DNA of 46,060 bases. It comes from Porogramme epimiltina. Taxonomy: Eukaryota > Basidiomycota > Agaricomycetes > Polyporales > Polyporaceae. The stretch lies in contig FTLJ01000133.1 of the NCBI GenBank assembly GCA_900155495.1, forward strand, positions 1 through 46,060, in the 5' to 3' direction. The translations under genes and the position numbers were made by a program. This document shows, one piece after another, positions 45,274-46,060 of this stretch. Position 1 is the first letter of the stretch. Every line of letters starts with the position of its first letter. A model generated the notes under the pieces. It made no database searches. It saw only the letters and a program-made list of their open reading frames with translations, and was not told the DNA's origin.

Positions 45274-45934
45274 TCACAGCTCCTCGTGCGCGCCCTTCGA
45301 CGCCTTACCCGCCGCCTCCTGCGCGTGCGCCTCCGCTTTCGCCCGTGCCTCCGCCTCCTCCTGCTCCTTCAACTTCTGCGCCTTCTTCGGGTCGCAGTGC
45401 TCCGGTATGGGGCTCGCGGGGTCGATCGGGGGGTGCGCCACCCGGCCCACCCGGTTGTATTTCTTCGACTCGGCGTAGAACTTCTTCCAGTGCTCGACGC
45501 CCTACACGCGTGCACGCGCGCGCGCATACACACACACACGAGCGAGCAGGCGAAGCCAACATGCGAGAGCGATGGAAAGACGTCAGCGTGAGTGAGCCTA
45601 GCCCCCGGCGCGTGAGTGCGTGCGCTGCGTGCCGCACGCGGCCCGCGCCGCTGCCCGGACCTGTACCCTGCCCCCCAGGGCCGCGCTGGTCCCTAGGGTC
45701 CCCAGGGTGCAGGACCCGCCGCCACCGTCACCAGCACCAGTGTTGGCGTCAGCGGTTGCAACAGCGAGGCGGCGCGGGAGGGCGTGCAGGACGCAGAGCA
45801 CAGAGCACAAAGGAAGGAGCAGGGCGAGAGCGGGACGCACCCTCATCTCGCTCTCGGCTAGCCCGCGCAGATCGTGCGTGAGGTGTGTCTTGAAGCAGCC
45901 GGTGCCGTACGCCCGCGCCGCGTCCTTGCCGGCC
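45274..45934 (-). CDS. Cytochrome b5-like heme-binding protein (MAPR/neuferricin type), 3' part
   Basis: Only the last two coding exons are in the window (45934-45841 and 45501-45274); the gene continues past the right edge. The first visible exon starts in phase (one base completing a codon, then AGKDAARAYGTGCFKTHLTH and DLRGLAESEMR), and the next reads GVEHWKKFYAESKKYNRVG and HPPIDPASPIPEHCDPKKAQ. This is the second half of the cytochrome b5-like domain of membrane-associated progesterone-receptor-component/neuferricin proteins, which bind heme and in fungi can support cytochrome P450 enzymes. The tail is Lys/Glu/Ala-rich and likely coiled coil. The N-terminal membrane anchor expected for the family is out of view. 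The intron between the exons is long (339 nt) and contains a CA/CG alternating tract. Confidence 0.82.
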
Positions 45935-46060
45935 CTGTGTGGCGCACGGGGCGTGGTGGTGCACGGCGCGTACGGCGCGGTGCGGTGAGGTGAGGTCCGG
46001 CGGTGTGGCGGGTGCGCGGATCCGCGCGGGGAAAATACGAAGGCGGGGGCGGCCGGAGGA

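Overview
The window is nuclear DNA from a filamentous basidiomycete, most likely an Agaricomycete. Seventeen protein genes can be rebuilt exon by exon. They carry about 87 spliceosomal introns, mostly 48-75 nt with GT-AG ends and often a CTRAY branch site, in GC-rich coding sequence. HET, Fungal_trans and Rds1-type proteins are fungal hallmarks. No insertion sequence, CRISPR array, operon or bacterial signal was seen. All exon models were made by hand from reading-frame continuity, splice signals and family conservation; every complete model closes in frame.

Left part (1-9.3 kb), accessory in character: tRNA-Ile(AAT), a secreted ferritin-like Rds1-type protein (-), a 12-exon secreted serine carboxypeptidase (-), and a salicylate-hydroxylase-like flavin monooxygenase (+). 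Middle (9.7-23.6 kb), mostly housekeeping: NOP58 (+), a HET-domain protein (+), mitochondrial tRNA-modification GTPase MSS1 (-) sharing a 291-bp divergent promoter with calcineurin B (+), ATP synthase subunit d (-), and a glucokinase (+) with one unusually long intron. At 24.7 kb (+) lies a small secreted protein with the zinc signature of cytidine/guanine-type deaminases; it is the most unusual gene here.

Right part (25.7-46 kb): co-chaperone STI1 (-) with a perfect four-unit heat-shock element upstream; a Zn2Cys6 transcription factor with a Gln/His/Pro-rich tail (+); an ARA2-like aldo-keto reductase (-); an NDUFA4-like respiratory-chain subunit with an 11-nt exon (-); a 1,394-residue Nup160/Nup120 nucleoporin (-); a 160-residue protein of unknown function (+); and the 3' part of a cytochrome-b5-like heme-binding protein (-) cut by the window edge.

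The genes do not form one pathway. Themes are respiration and mitochondrial translation (MSS1, subunit d, NDUFA4-like), calcium and stress signalling (CNB1, STI1), ribosome biogenesis and nuclear transport (NOP58, NUP160), and a scattered secreted set (Rds1-like, carboxypeptidase, deaminase-like).
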